Notes under the pieces: model-generated
Database searches by the model: none
Told to the model about the DNA's origin: nothing
The model's input: only the letters and a program-made list of their open reading frames with translations
Source of the DNA: Bacillota bacterium
GTDB taxonomy: Bacteria > Bacillota > Clostridia > Monoglobales > Firm-18
Assembly: GCA_022706765.1 (NCBI GenBank)
Contig: JAKJBX010000002.1
Location: 1-64,000 of the forward strand
Length of the DNA stretch: 64,000 bases
Direction of reading: 5' to 3'
Part shown: positions 17,201 to 25,239 of the stretch, in pieces
Numbering within the stretch: the stretch's first letter is position 1
Layout of the letters: each line of letters opens with the position of its first letter
Position numbers and translations under genes: made by a program

Positions 17201-18263
17201 TACCGCGCCCGTTCAGATGACCTATACGCCGATAACCCTGCCGTATTCCGGAACGGGGACAATTTCCAGCGGCGAAGATGCGTTGTCGCTCAATGGAAAG
17301 GCGGCGAAAGGGTATGCGTTTAACGCTACGGCGGGGCAGGAAATTGTCATTACGCTGAATTCAACCGCGTTTGACGCCTATTTGTATTTGCTGGATTCGG
17401 CTAAAAACGAAATCACGCATGACGACGACGGCGGTTTCGGCTCTAATTCCCAAATCACATACACCATCCCGTCCGACGGCGTTTACTACATCCAGGCGAC
17501 CCAGTATTCCGAAACGGGTGGGGATTTTGAAATCCGTGTGTTTGAACAGGCACCCATACCTCAGATAATCTATACGCCGATCACCTTGCCGTATTCCGGA
17601 ACGGGGACAATTTCCAGCGGCGAAGATGCGCTGTCGCTCAATGGAAAGGCGGCGAAAGGGTATGCGTTTAACGCCACGGCAGGGCAGGAAATTATTATTA
17701 CGCTGAATTCAACCGCGTTTGACGCCTACCTGTATTTGCTGGATTCGGCTGAAAACTACATCACCTCTGACGACGACAGCGGCGGAAACCGTAATTCCAG
17801 GATCGCATACACCATCCCATCCGACGGCGTTTACTACATCCAGGCGACCCAGTATTCCGAAACGGGCGGGGACTTTGAAATCCGCGTATTTTCACCGACC
17901 ACCGTACGACCGATAGATTATGTTGACGACGTTGTGCTGAATATGTACAATGAGAATTACAATCCGGTGGACTTTATCGGGGATGCGGCATCCTTCTATA
18001 TGTACTTATATAAAGCGGACACCGCCTCATCGCTTGACGTTGACGTGTGCGTTGCGCAGTATTCAAAAGAAGGGAAACTTCTTTCGATGACCACCATTCC
18101 CTATAACGCCAACGCAGGTCACGAATACGTGCTGGTCAACAGCCTCCTGCCGGCTGCGGCGGAGGAAGGCGCATACAATGTCGTGCTGGTGTGGAAAAAC
18201 GGCACAATGGAGCCGGTCGTATCCAGAATTAAAGGGAACGCCTGGACACCCGCTGCGCCTTAG
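14247..18263 (+). CDS. Large secreted multidomain surface protein with two PPC domains
   Basis: The 1338-residue product begins with a classic signal peptide (MKKFKANKLLSVVVALTMLV, ending FTAFAS) and an acidic, Glu/Gln-rich linker. About eight diverged modules of 100-150 residues follow, each opening with a phrase such as YTITGTVYRPSG, SISGRITLPSG, TLSGSITLPAG or VVRGSVTLPEE, resembling carboxypeptidase-regulatory beta sandwiches. Two nearly identical pre-peptidase C-terminal (PPC) domains come next (about residues 990-1220), then a C-terminal domain of roughly 110 residues. I see no protease, SLH, LPXTG or dockerin motif, so anchoring and substrate are unknown; adhesion or carbohydrate binding is a guess. 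AGGAGGGG precedes the ATG. Confidence 0.8.
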   Translation: MKKFKANKLLSVVVALTMLVSTLSFTAFASEKKETFEKAPVTAIEQKQAETAENAEKEQSEQEQEWLSLQQSRAQARQSFQSAPLESVGILVNAAEYTITGTVYRPSGSATAKALTVWVSAYTSALDSDNQIIGTSLASGTTPQVQVTIPAGSTSAGYTLRVNSGKYIVCARLMTGVSDILNNWVYYRASGSTDVEYAADVLNVTANQTGKNITLQKADRSISGRITLPSGQTAPSGGVSFDVFAEYYDYTEDGGDFFYASYIIPAGQAYADYTLGVNPRSGYRVEIKSDAYIGGYYAGGTALETWYDSATPLNTVSASITGINAYLKAGKTITVQLNFAAAAAASGSLIFAWYDGSVDPNYAYTKDSRWVNYSAGQTSASVAFVVDQSVYSQMLVSYTDISGLSGYSSDLLNAKYYRTTNGITSKKSEASKIAVASVSTVTITEPPAYTVSGTYDLNGFVPGGSDPIFVAAEFTNGAVYGAYYCPAAGASGGAFALKVPQFEANNSYVLSASRCKAYGQLIGGTTGYSASSTLTGNATGKTVSLAAESGGDLVEISGTYTLPAAADRDGVIINLEFSSYTVPYYNTRTQYYIPKGTSAVNYKLRVPAPYGTIWADLIHAPEAVYRSARINVDGQTTGLNITAQNAVLITGRISRPAGDSASAAVSGSVRFEGNVYESSSVSIPIGVSFADYKLKLPYGAGVGIVGFNQYYDSLNADYLPDAYYVAGGASSYNWDDATDITVGTSNMTNINITLIKAKTLSGSITLPAGAYVNSGIVQVRVEAKFDNTGYTYNTYVDIGPGMTNIPYVIAIPPDLDEDTWIEVRVDNYGNADTNLMVGYSYYYRNGSLTREFDQRSYINVPVSGKTGVNFTLPYAKAVVRGSVTLPEEVSSGYYYFYMKVLCVNSGNVYETSAYVDTSWGLTVPFTVTIPFEETDTAYKFNYVSYSTGFRADLYVNGDGSFAANWDAADTYLFTANKQFHFTPRYTAPVQMTYTPITLPYSGTGTISSGEDALSLNGKAAKGYAFNATAGQEIVITLNSTAFDAYLYLLDSAKNEITHDDDGGFGSNSQITYTIPSDGVYYIQATQYSETGGDFEIRVFEQAPIPQIIYTPITLPYSGTGTISSGEDALSLNGKAAKGYAFNATAGQEIIITLNSTAFDAYLYLLDSAENYITSDDDSGGNRNSRIAYTIPSDGVYYIQATQYSETGGDFEIRVFSPTTVRPIDYVDDVVLNMYNENYNPVDFIGDAASFYMYLYKADTASSLDVDVCVAQYSKEGKLLSMTTIPYNANAGHEYVLVNSLLPAAAEEGAYNVVLVWKNGTMEPVVSRIKGNAWTPAAP
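17223..17893 (+). repeat. Tandem 348-bp duplication encoding two PPC domains
   Basis: Units starting at 17223 and 17571 are almost identical over long stretches (for example from CCGTATTCCGGAACGGGGAC). They differ mainly in the segment coding KNEITHDDDGGFGSN versus ENYITSDDDSGGNRN. The high DNA identity points to recent duplication or gene conversion. Confidence 0.9.
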
Positions 18264-18354
18264 AAAGCGCTGATATTCTATCAGGCAGGACAGTGCACAA
18301 AAAGATAACGGGCACAGGGCTTGTCAGCGGATTATCCGGCGGAAATATCACTAT

Positions 18355-18386
18355 ACCCCCGACACTGATTTTTTGGCGTCGGGGGT
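18355..18386 (+). terminator. Terminator after the large secreted protein
   Basis: ACCCCCGAC pairs with GTCGGGGGT and TTTCT follows. Elsewhere in the gap 18264-18556 there is a hairpin at 18473-18504 (GCGTTCGA / TCGAACGC) that resembles hairpin 1 of the R1 repeat with compensating base changes; no gene is seen. Confidence 0.75.
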
Positions 18387-18556
18387 TTCTGTCATGTATG
18401 CCTTGGCATCAGCGCAACGGAAAATACCGCACCTGTTGCGCAACGCAAGCATTTGTGGTAAAATAATAAAAAGCGTTCGATCGCGTATACGCTTTCTCGA
18501 ACGCCTCCGCTAAATTAAAAAAACAAGCGGAAGCTTTGAAAGGGGGAATCAGGCTT

Positions 18557-18988
18557 ATGGACCAAATGACAATCTTTTGGATTTTTGTTGCAGTGGTGAT
18601 GGGCGTTGTCGAAGCGGCAACCATGACGCTTGTGTCGATATGGTTCTGTATCGGTGCGGTTGCGGCAGCCATCACCTCAACCTTCACAGATTCCGTACTC
18701 ACACAGTGCGTCGTCTTTGTCGTTGTGACAGCGGTCACGCTTGCGGTGACAAGGCCGCTGGCGGGCAGACTCACAAAATGCAGCTTTACCCCGACCAACG
18801 TCGACAGGGTGATCGGAATGGATGCACGGGTCACCCAAACGATCGACCCTATTGCGGGCACAGGTCAGGTCAGTATCGGGGGACAGATTTGGAGTGCAAG
18901 GAGCGAGGACTCGGACGTCATCGCTGAGCAAACCCTTGTCACCGTCGTAAAAATTTCCGGCGTACATGCAATTGTACGCACAAAATAA
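18557..18988 (+). CDS. NfeD-like membrane protein
   Basis: The 143-residue protein has three or four N-terminal membrane segments (IFWIFVAVVMGVVEAATMTL onward) and a C-terminal OB-fold with IGMDARVTQTIDPIAGTGQV and GQIWSARSED, the short NfeD type. NfeD proteins pair with SPFH proteins, and here an SPFH gene starts 17 bases downstream, so the two almost certainly form a membrane microdomain pair. The start is ATG 18557, after AAAGGGGG; an in-frame TTG at 18536 is also possible. Confidence 0.88.
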   Translation: MDQMTIFWIFVAVVMGVVEAATMTLVSIWFCIGAVAAAITSTFTDSVLTQCVVFVVVTAVTLAVTRPLAGRLTKCSFTPTNVDRVIGMDARVTQTIDPIAGTGQVSIGGQIWSARSEDSDVIAEQTLVTVVKISGVHAIVRTK

Positions 18989-19005
18989 AGGAGGGTAAAG
19001 TCATT

Positions 19006-19917
19006 ATGGAATACTTACTTGTCATTCTTTTGTTTTTGGTGGTTGTCGTGATTGTTACCAACATCAAGATCGTGTCGCAGTCCTATGCCTATGTCATCGA
19101 GCGGTTGGGTGCATACGATACCACATGGGGTGTCGGGCTTCATTTGAAAATTCCGTTCATTGAGAGAGTCGCGAAGGTCGTGGTTTTGAAGGAGCAGGTG
19201 GTGGACTTCAAGCCTCAGCCCGTGATCACCAAGGACAACGTCACCATGCAGATCGACACGGTCGTGTATTTCCAGATCACCGACCCGAAGCTGTATGCCT
19301 ATGGCGTTGACCACCCGATGAGCGCCATTGAGAACCTGACGGCGACCACCCTGCGCAACATTGTCGGCGAGATGGAGCTTGACCAGACGCTGACGTCGAG
19401 GGACACCGTCAACACAAAAATGCGTGCGATTTTGGACGAGGCGACCGATCCGTGGGGCATCAAGATCAACCGTGTCGAGCTGAAAAACATCCTGCCGCCC
19501 CGTGAAATCCAGGACGCCATGGAAAAGCAGATGAAAGCGGAACGCGAAAGGCGTGAAGCCATCCTGCGTGCTGAGGGTGAAAAACGTTCGGCGATTTTGG
19601 TGGCGGAGGGCAACAAGGAGGCGCAGATTTTGAACGCCGAAGCGGAAAAGACGTCAGCGATCCTGCGTGCGGAAGCTAAAAAGGAAGCGCAAATACAAGA
19701 AGCCGAGGGTGAAGCGGAAGCCATCCTGAAAGTGCAGGGCGCCCTTGCCGAGGGCATCAAGATGATTAATGAGAGCAAACCCGGCGATGCGGTTATTGCG
19801 CTCAAATCGCTCGAAGCGTTCGCCAAGGCGGCGGACGGCAAGGCGACCAAGATCATTATCCCGTCAAATGTTCAGGGCATTGCGGGGCTTGCGGCATCTA
19901 TTAAGGAAGTCATATGA
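19006..19917 (+). CDS. SPFH/band-7 (stomatin-like, QmcA-type) membrane scaffold protein
   Basis: The 303-residue product has one N-terminal membrane segment (LLVILLFLVVVVIVTNI), a band-7 domain beginning KIVSQSYAYVIERLGAYDTT and containing DVQPVV-like VDFKPQPVITKDN, and a heptad-rich Ala/Glu coiled coil (RRAEGEK and AEAKKEAQ repeats). Such proteins oligomerise into membrane scaffolds and modulate proteases and other membrane proteins. GGAGGGTAAAG precedes the ATG. It forms an operon with the NfeD gene just upstream and is followed closely by yebC. Confidence 0.92.
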   Translation: MEYLLVILLFLVVVVIVTNIKIVSQSYAYVIERLGAYDTTWGVGLHLKIPFIERVAKVVVLKEQVVDFKPQPVITKDNVTMQIDTVVYFQITDPKLYAYGVDHPMSAIENLTATTLRNIVGEMELDQTLTSRDTVNTKMRAILDEATDPWGIKINRVELKNILPPREIQDAMEKQMKAERERREAILRAEGEKRSAILVAEGNKEAQILNAEAEKTSAILRAEAKKEAQIQEAEGEAEAILKVQGALAEGIKMINESKPGDAVIALKSLEAFAKAADGKATKIIIPSNVQGIAGLAASIKEVI

Positions 19918-19936
19918 CCGAAAGGACGAGGCATAC

Positions 19937-20662
19937 ATGTCAGGGCATAGTAAATGGGCGACAATCAAACGTAAAAAGGGCGAGACCGACGCTAAGAGGG
20001 GTAAGATATTCACTAAGCTGGGGCGTGAGATTGCCGTTGCGGTAAAATCGGGTGGAAGCGATCCGGGCTCCAACACCAAGCTGAGGGATGCCATCGCCAA
20101 GGCAAAGGCGAATAATATGCCGAACGATACCATCACCAGGAGCATCAAAAAGGCTGCGGGCGAGGGCAGCGGCGACAGCTATGAAAACATCATCTATGAG
20201 GGCTACGGTCCCTGCGGCGTTGCGGTCATCGTCGAAACACTGACGGACAACCGCAACCGGACAGCAGGCGACATGCGCCACTATTTCGACAAGTTCGGCG
20301 GCAACCTCGGCACCAGCGGCTGCGTCATGTTTATGTTTGACCAAAAGGGCGTTATCGTCATCGAAAGCGACGGCATTGACGAGGAAAAGCTGATGAATGA
20401 CGCCATCGAGGCGGGTGCGGACGATGTGGCGGTTGAGGCGGAATACTTTGAAATCACCACACACCCCAACGACCTGTCGAAGGTGAGGGATGCGCTGGAA
20501 GGCTGCGGCTATACCTTTGCGGAGGCGGAGGTGCAGTACATCCCGCAGACCGACGCAACCTTAACGGACGAAAAGGACATCCTGATGATGAACAAGCTGA
20601 TTGACCATTTAGAGGACAACGACGACGTCCAGGCAGTCTGGCATAACTGGGCGGAGTCGTGA
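19937..20662 (+). CDS. yebC: YebC/PmpR-family regulatory protein
   Basis: The 241-residue protein begins MSGHSKWATIKRKKGETDAK, the invariant start of the YebC/TACO1 family, and continues with ANNMPNDTITRSIKKAAG and YEGYGPCGVAVIVETLTDN. Family members have been described as DNA-binding regulators and as factors that help translation of proline-rich stretches. An ORF extending back into the SPFH gene is ignored because the conserved N-terminus begins at ATG 19937, with AAAGGA upstream. It lies 19 bases after the SPFH gene and may be co-transcribed. Confidence 0.95.
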   Translation: MSGHSKWATIKRKKGETDAKRGKIFTKLGREIAVAVKSGGSDPGSNTKLRDAIAKAKANNMPNDTITRSIKKAAGEGSGDSYENIIYEGYGPCGVAVIVETLTDNRNRTAGDMRHYFDKFGGNLGTSGCVMFMFDQKGVIVIESDGIDEEKLMNDAIEAGADDVAVEAEYFEITTHPNDLSKVRDALEGCGYTFAEAEVQYIPQTDATLTDEKDILMMNKLIDHLEDNDDVQAVWHNWAES

Positions 20663-20719
20663 TTACACCTGTAAAACCTTATACCATAAAGATAGCAAAA
20701 CCTCCTTTGGAAATTTTTC

Positions 20720-20749
20720 TTGCAATTTTTTGTAATATTATGTTATAGT
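20720..20749 (+). promoter_or_regulatory. Promoter of the leucine-rich repeat gene
   Basis: TTGCAA (20720-20725) and TATAGT (20744-20749) are 18 bases apart in an AT-rich gap, 40 bases before the start. Confidence 0.6.
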
Positions 20750-20788
20750 TATTGTAATGATTTTAAAGACTTTCAAAGGAGTTTGTTT

Positions 20789-22531
20789 ATGAATAGATTT
20801 ATCGGCTTGATTTTATCGGCGGTTGTGGTTTTCGGTATAATCAGCGTTACCCCTGGTTGGGGATTTGAGAAAACCGTATTTGCGGAAAAGGACGGAATTT
20901 ATACCTACACCGTTTCGGAGGACAAAGCAATTATTACGAAATGCAGCACCTCGGCAAGCGGTGAGATTACCATTCCTTTAACCCTGGGAGGCTACCCGGT
21001 AACGGGTATCGGCGATTATGCGTTTGACAATCGCTCCGGGCTGACATCGGTCACCATTCCGAGCGGCGTGACAAGTATTGGTAAAGGTGCGTTTTCCAGT
21101 TGTCTCGGACTGACGTCAATCATAATTCCGGGCAGCGTGACAAGCATAGGCGATTGGGCGTTTTACGATTGTACCGGACTGACCTCGGTCACCATTCCGA
21201 ACGGTGTGACAAGTATTGGCAACAGTGCGTTTTACGCTTGTACCGGACTGACATCGGTCATAATCCCAAGCAGCGTGGCAAGTCTTGGAGACGGTGTGTT
21301 TTCCTTTTGCGCCGGGCTGACATCGGTCACAATTTCGAGCGGTGTGACAAGTATTGGCGACAATGTGTTTTCCAAGTGCATCAATCTGCGTTCCATAAAT
21401 GTGGACAGCAATAATCAGCAGTATTCAAGTCAGGACGGAGTGCTTTTTAACAAAGATAAAACCATTCTTATTACATGCCCTCGCGGCGAAAGCGGGGATT
21501 ATTCTATTCCAAGCGGTGTGACAAGTATTAGTGATTATGCGTTTTACGGTTGTTCCGGACTGAAATCGGTCACCATTCCGAGCGGCGTGACAAGTATTGG
21601 CGATTATGCGTTTGCCGGTTGCTCCGGACTGAAATCGGTCGCAATTCCGAGCGGCGTGACAAGTATTAGTGATTATGCGTTTCACCTTTGCTCCGGACTG
21701 AAATCGGTCACCATTCCGAGCGGCGTGACGAGTATTGGCGATTATGCATTTGCCGGTTGCTACTGGCTGACATCGGTCACAATCCCAAGCAGCGTGACAA
21801 GCATTGGCGACAGTGCGTTTTACGATTGTTCCGGACTGACCTCGGTGACAATTACAAGCGGTGTGACAAGTATTGGCGATTATGCGTTTCGCGGTTGCTA
21901 CGGACTGAAATCGGTCACAATCCCAGGCAGCGTGACAAGCATTGGCAACAGTGTGTTTTACGGTTGTTTCGGACTGACGTCGGTCACAATTTCGGACGGT
22001 GTGACAAGTATCAGTGATGATGCGTTTGAAGGTTGCTCCGGACTGACATCGGTCGTAATCCCAAACAGCGTGACAAGCATCGGTTCCAGGGCGTTTTACA
22101 ATTGCTCCGCATTGAGATACGCACTGTTTTTAGGGAACGCGCCGACGGTCGGATCGGGCTTATTCAACTATGTGTCCACGGAGTTTAAGATTTGCGTATT
22201 CGGGAAGGGTACCGGATGGACAACGCCTTTCTGGAAGGGGTACAGCACAAAGATATTTACGCACGATGTGGGGATTATCGACAGGGGAGGCGGCTTGTTC
22301 ACAGCCGTCATTAAAACCCCGAACGAAACAACTGCGACCGCCTTTCTTGCGTTCTATGACGGAGGCAAGCTGATAAAGACGGTGCCGCGAACGGTGGCGC
22401 TTGACCGGAATGTTCAGGACATACCCTTTAACAACGTCGAGATGCCGGACGAAACGGACTCGTACAAGATAATGCTTTTCGACAGCGCGAAGAACATCAG
22501 ACCCATCGCCGAATTTGCGTCTGTACCATAA
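20789..22531 (+). CDS. BspA-type leucine-rich repeat secreted protein
   Basis: The 580-residue product has a signal peptide (MNRFIGLILSAVVVFGIISV, ending VFA). About 16 near-identical 23-residue LRR_5 repeats of the form GLTSVTIPSGVTSIGDYAF run from about residue 75 to 455, split once by INVDSNNQQYSSQDGVLFN, the usual BspA inter-repeat insert. A non-repeat C-terminal domain of about 125 residues has no SLH or LPXTG motif. In this family the proteins are cell-surface adhesins of gut and oral bacteria. At the DNA level the repeats have a 69-bp period and are strongly homogenised. AAAGGAG precedes ATG 20789. It is a single-gene unit. Confidence 0.9.
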   Translation: MNRFIGLILSAVVVFGIISVTPGWGFEKTVFAEKDGIYTYTVSEDKAIITKCSTSASGEITIPLTLGGYPVTGIGDYAFDNRSGLTSVTIPSGVTSIGKGAFSSCLGLTSIIIPGSVTSIGDWAFYDCTGLTSVTIPNGVTSIGNSAFYACTGLTSVIIPSSVASLGDGVFSFCAGLTSVTISSGVTSIGDNVFSKCINLRSINVDSNNQQYSSQDGVLFNKDKTILITCPRGESGDYSIPSGVTSISDYAFYGCSGLKSVTIPSGVTSIGDYAFAGCSGLKSVAIPSGVTSISDYAFHLCSGLKSVTIPSGVTSIGDYAFAGCYWLTSVTIPSSVTSIGDSAFYDCSGLTSVTITSGVTSIGDYAFRGCYGLKSVTIPGSVTSIGNSVFYGCFGLTSVTISDGVTSISDDAFEGCSGLTSVVIPNSVTSIGSRAFYNCSALRYALFLGNAPTVGSGLFNYVSTEFKICVFGKGTGWTTPFWKGYSTKIFTHDVGIIDRGGGLFTAVIKTPNETTATAFLAFYDGGKLIKTVPRTVALDRNVQDIPFNNVEMPDETDSYKIMLFDSAKNIRPIAEFASVP

Positions 22532-22592
22532 ACACCTACACCCCCTGTGTTCTTCACCGGAAGTTTGGCACAATTCGGAATAGCATAAAAAT

Positions 22593-22622
22593 AAAGGGGC
22601 TGACATACAAATCAGCCCCTTT
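22593..22622 (+). terminator. Terminator between the LRR gene and the convergent secreted protein
   Basis: AAAGGGGCTGA pairs with TCAGCCCCTTT over 11 bp. The T-run after it is short on the plus strand (TTTGGATTG), and the A-run at its left end would serve minus-strand transcripts. Nothing else is seen in 22532-22759. Confidence 0.7.
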
Positions 22623-22759
22623 GGATTGTCTGATAACGGTGATTTTGATACCAAATTACACGACAGCGCTCTTGTGTTCCAAGGGAGTACATATTTTTTA
22701 ACGTTTTATAAAAGATTGCTCCGGATATATCGGGATATGTCATTTTACGCTCAATAATA

Positions 22760-23686
22760 TTAATAGGGTATTTTAGGCAAGACGATTGGGCGGTTTTCAT
22801 ATTCTTTATATTTTTGGATGATATCTGCAATCAATTGGCGGTATTCACTTCTTAAATGCGTGTCCTTCGACCACTCATTATTATCACAAATGCCGGAATA
22901 TACCTTACCGTATTGATTGGCAGGGTCTAAGACCAAAAGCGAATAAGGTTTTCCTGCCGAAGTATAATTCAGCGTAAAGTTATCACATGCCAGCTGCATC
23001 ATTATACCGTTCCCTGAAACGGTTTTTGTGATATAAGTCGTTCCTTCGGAAGTGATAACCTCAATACCCTCCGATGTTTCTTTATATATTACCGGTCCTG
23101 TCGTTCCGTTTCCGGACGCATCGGGCGGGGTTTGTGTTTGCCCTGTTTGTATGGCAATATTATTGTTTGCACACAAAGCTTCCAATGTTCTGTCACCGTT
23201 ATAGCTGCCTGCTCTGCCGATAATCACCTTATTTGCGTTTTCGTCCCAATCAACAGAATGCCCGAATGCTTCGGCAATATATCTTGCGGGAAGATAAACC
23301 CTTCCGTCCTTATTTACAGGTATGGTATCCATCTGCAAAACGGGGATATCATCCACATATAATTGTGCGTCATCCGGCTTTACCGAAAGCACATTTGCAT
23401 TTGCAAACTTTTGCATTCTCGCGGAGCTTGCTGTTTCACACCACCAAACGCCATCTTGGGGGATACCCAATGCCGCGCCGAGATACCGGAAAGGAACCAT
23501 GCTTCTCCCGTTATCATCAATATACGGTTCGGCGTCCATCTCATTGACGACTCCATTGATTAAATACTGCCTGACACCAATAGAAAAGCTGGTTTCATTC
23601 TCATCACAATAAACGGAAGATGAAGAAAGCATCAATAACGCCCCGCACAAAAACACAGACAACAATACCGATTTCTTTAACAACAT
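22760..23686 (-). CDS. Secreted protein with copper amine oxidase-like N-terminal domain
   Basis: The 308-residue product has a signal peptide (LLKKSVLLSVFLCGALLMLS, ending SVYC). A copper_amine_oxidase_N (stalk-like) domain follows, with GRSMVPFRYLGAALGI and GRVYLPARYIAEAFGHSVDW, which in Firmicutes is a common wall-associated module and not an oxidase. The C-terminal part (about 130 residues) has no recognised domain. The cysteine at the end of the signal region could make it a lipoprotein, though the lipobox (SVYC) is weak. ATG 23686 is chosen because GAGAAGG lies upstream; an in-frame start at 23716 is less likely. AT-richer than its neighbours. Confidence 0.8.
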   Translation of the reverse strand: MLLKKSVLLSVFLCGALLMLSSSSVYCDENETSFSIGVRQYLINGVVNEMDAEPYIDDNGRSMVPFRYLGAALGIPQDGVWWCETASSARMQKFANANVLSVKPDDAQLYVDDIPVLQMDTIPVNKDGRVYLPARYIAEAFGHSVDWDENANKVIIGRAGSYNGDRTLEALCANNNIAIQTGQTQTPPDASGNGTTGPVIYKETSEGIEVITSEGTTYITKTVSGNGIMMQLACDNFTLNYTSAGKPYSLLVLDPANQYGKVYSGICDNNEWSKDTHLRSEYRQLIADIIQKYKEYENRPIVLPKIPY

Positions 23687-23786
23687 CGTTTCAACCTTCT
23701 CTCTTAAAATACACAATCCATTATATATAACATAGCATAAATTGTCAATACCGCATAGGGTTTGCCATACAAATATTATACCAAAA

Positions 23787-23832
23787 AGACTGTCAAAAAA
23801 GCCAGGCGAAAGCCTGGCTTTTTTGACAGTCT
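23787..23832. terminator. Strong bidirectional terminator downstream of fba
   Basis: A 21-bp perfect stem capped by a GAAA tetraloop contains A6 and T6 runs on its two arms, so it can end transcription in either direction. Confidence 0.9.
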
Positions 23833-23834
23833 GA

Positions 23835-23862
23835 ATCCCCGGCTATGCCGGGGGATTTTTTT
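23835..23862 (+). other. Second GC-rich hairpin with T-run
   Basis: ATCCCCGGC pairs with GCCGGGGGAT around a TAT loop, followed by T7. No plus-strand gene ends here, so its role is unclear; it may be part of a complex 3' end of fba. In 23863-24118 I see no gene I can support. Confidence 0.55.
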
Positions 23863-24118
23863 ATATATGATTTCAGTTATGCAGCGGGCTATTCCCGCAA
23901 AGAGGCTTACGCTATGCGGTTTGGTTGATATGCGGCGCCGTCCATCCGGCACAAACAGTTTGCCCCGATAAATTCGGTAACGATTGTCATTCCCGCCGCC
24001 GCCATGGTGCGCTAAGAAAAGAAAGTCTCCGGCGATGACGCAGAATGCGCAGGTATCATCCCCGCAATGTGTCGGCATTTTTGTCAGCATAATGCAGCTT
24101 CCCCGGTTCATTATGAAC

Positions 24119-25048
24119 TTAAATTTTATTGTCGCAGCCGAGAACGTTGACGATTTTCTTCTTGACGAGGTCCTTAATCGCCGCACGGGCAGGTGTCAGG
24201 TACTGACGGGGGTCAAAGTGATCGGGATGCTCCGCAAAGTATTTTCTGATAGAGCCGGTCATCGCTAAGCGCAGGTCGGAGTCGATGTTGATTTTGCAGA
24301 CCGCCAGCTTTGCCGCATGACGGAGCATATCCTCGGGAACGCCCTGCGCGCCGGGCATTTTGCCACCGTTTGCGTTGATCATGTCGACGTATTCAGGGAT
24401 AACGCTGCTTGCGCCGTGGAGCACGATGGGGAAGTTGGGCAGGCGCTTTTGGATTTCTTCGAGAATATCAAAACGCAGCCTCGGCTCACCCTTGAACTTG
24501 AATGCGCCGTGGCTGGTGCCGATGGCGATGGCGAGTGAATCAACGCCGGTTTTTGTAACGAATTCCTCCACCTCTGACGGGTCGGTGAACTGCGCGTCTT
24601 CGTCGGAAACGTTGACGTCGTCCTCAATGCCCGCCAGCTTGCCGAGCTCACCCTCGACAACAACGCCGTGCGCGTGCGCATAGTCGACGACCTGCCTGGT
24701 CAGCTTGATGTTGTCTTCAAAGGAATGCTTCGAGCCGTCGATCATAACGGACGAAAAACCGCCGTCGATACAGGATTTACAGATCTCAAAGTCGTCGCCG
24801 TGGTCGAGGTGTACGGCAATCGGAAGTCCGGTGTCCTCGATGGCGGCTTCGATCAGCTTCATCAAATAGACGTGCTTGGCGTACTTTCTTGCGCCAGCGG
24901 AAACTTGGAGGATCAGGGGCGCCTTCACTTCGCTTGCCGCCTCGGTAATACCCTGAATGATTTCCATGTTGTTTACGTTAAAGGCGCCGATGGCATATCC
25001 GCCTTCATAAGCCTTCTGGAACATTTCTTTTGTCGTTACGATTGGCAT
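24119..25048 (-). CDS. fba: Class II fructose-bisphosphate aldolase
   Basis: This zinc-dependent glycolytic aldolase interconverts fructose-1,6-bisphosphate with glyceraldehyde-3-phosphate and dihydroxyacetone phosphate. The 309-residue product shows the zinc ligands and catalytic motifs AVHLDHGDDFE, SVMIDGSKHSFEDN, VEGELGKLAGIED, AIGTSHGAFKF, LHGASSVIP and ICKINIDSDLR-like CKINIDSDLR. Length is normal for the short Firmicute type. GAGGTGAT precedes the ATG. It is monocistronic and ends at a strong 21-bp terminator. Because of its short class II form, 1,6-bisphosphate is the likely substrate, but tagatose-type specificity is hard to exclude by eye. Confidence 0.95.
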   Translation of the reverse strand: MPIVTTKEMFQKAYEGGYAIGAFNVNNMEIIQGITEAASEVKAPLILQVSAGARKYAKHVYLMKLIEAAIEDTGLPIAVHLDHGDDFEICKSCIDGGFSSVMIDGSKHSFEDNIKLTRQVVDYAHAHGVVVEGELGKLAGIEDDVNVSDEDAQFTDPSEVEEFVTKTGVDSLAIAIGTSHGAFKFKGEPRLRFDILEEIQKRLPNFPIVLHGASSVIPEYVDMINANGGKMPGAQGVPEDMLRHAAKLAVCKINIDSDLRLAMTGSIRKYFAEHPDHFDPRQYLTPARAAIKDLVKKKIVNVLGCDNKI

Positions 25049-25239
25049 TTTTTATCACCTCATAAATTTTATCTTTTTCATTTTACCAATAATCCCTTAA
25101 AAATGCAAGACTTTTGTGAAAAAAGCAACAAACAATCTTACTAAAATTGTTCCGTCGTTGCCGCCGATATTCGGCAATTTTTGACTTGCATAGCATCTGC
25201 ATATCTTGAAAAAATATTACTGAATAGGAGATGATATTT

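Noticed and set aside
21000-22100. Regular direct repeats as a CRISPR array
   Set aside because: The 69-bp repeats lie in one open reading frame that encodes BspA-type leucine-rich repeats, and there are no unique spacers or cas genes.
22760-23686. True copper amine oxidase
   Set aside because: Only the N-terminal stalk-like domain is present; the catalytic domain with its topaquinone tyrosine and copper-binding histidines is missing.
23776-24186. 136-codon minus-strand frame downstream of fba
   Set aside because: It runs through the strong fba terminator hairpin, overlaps the fba 3' end, has no ribosome binding site, and its sequence resembles no family known to me.
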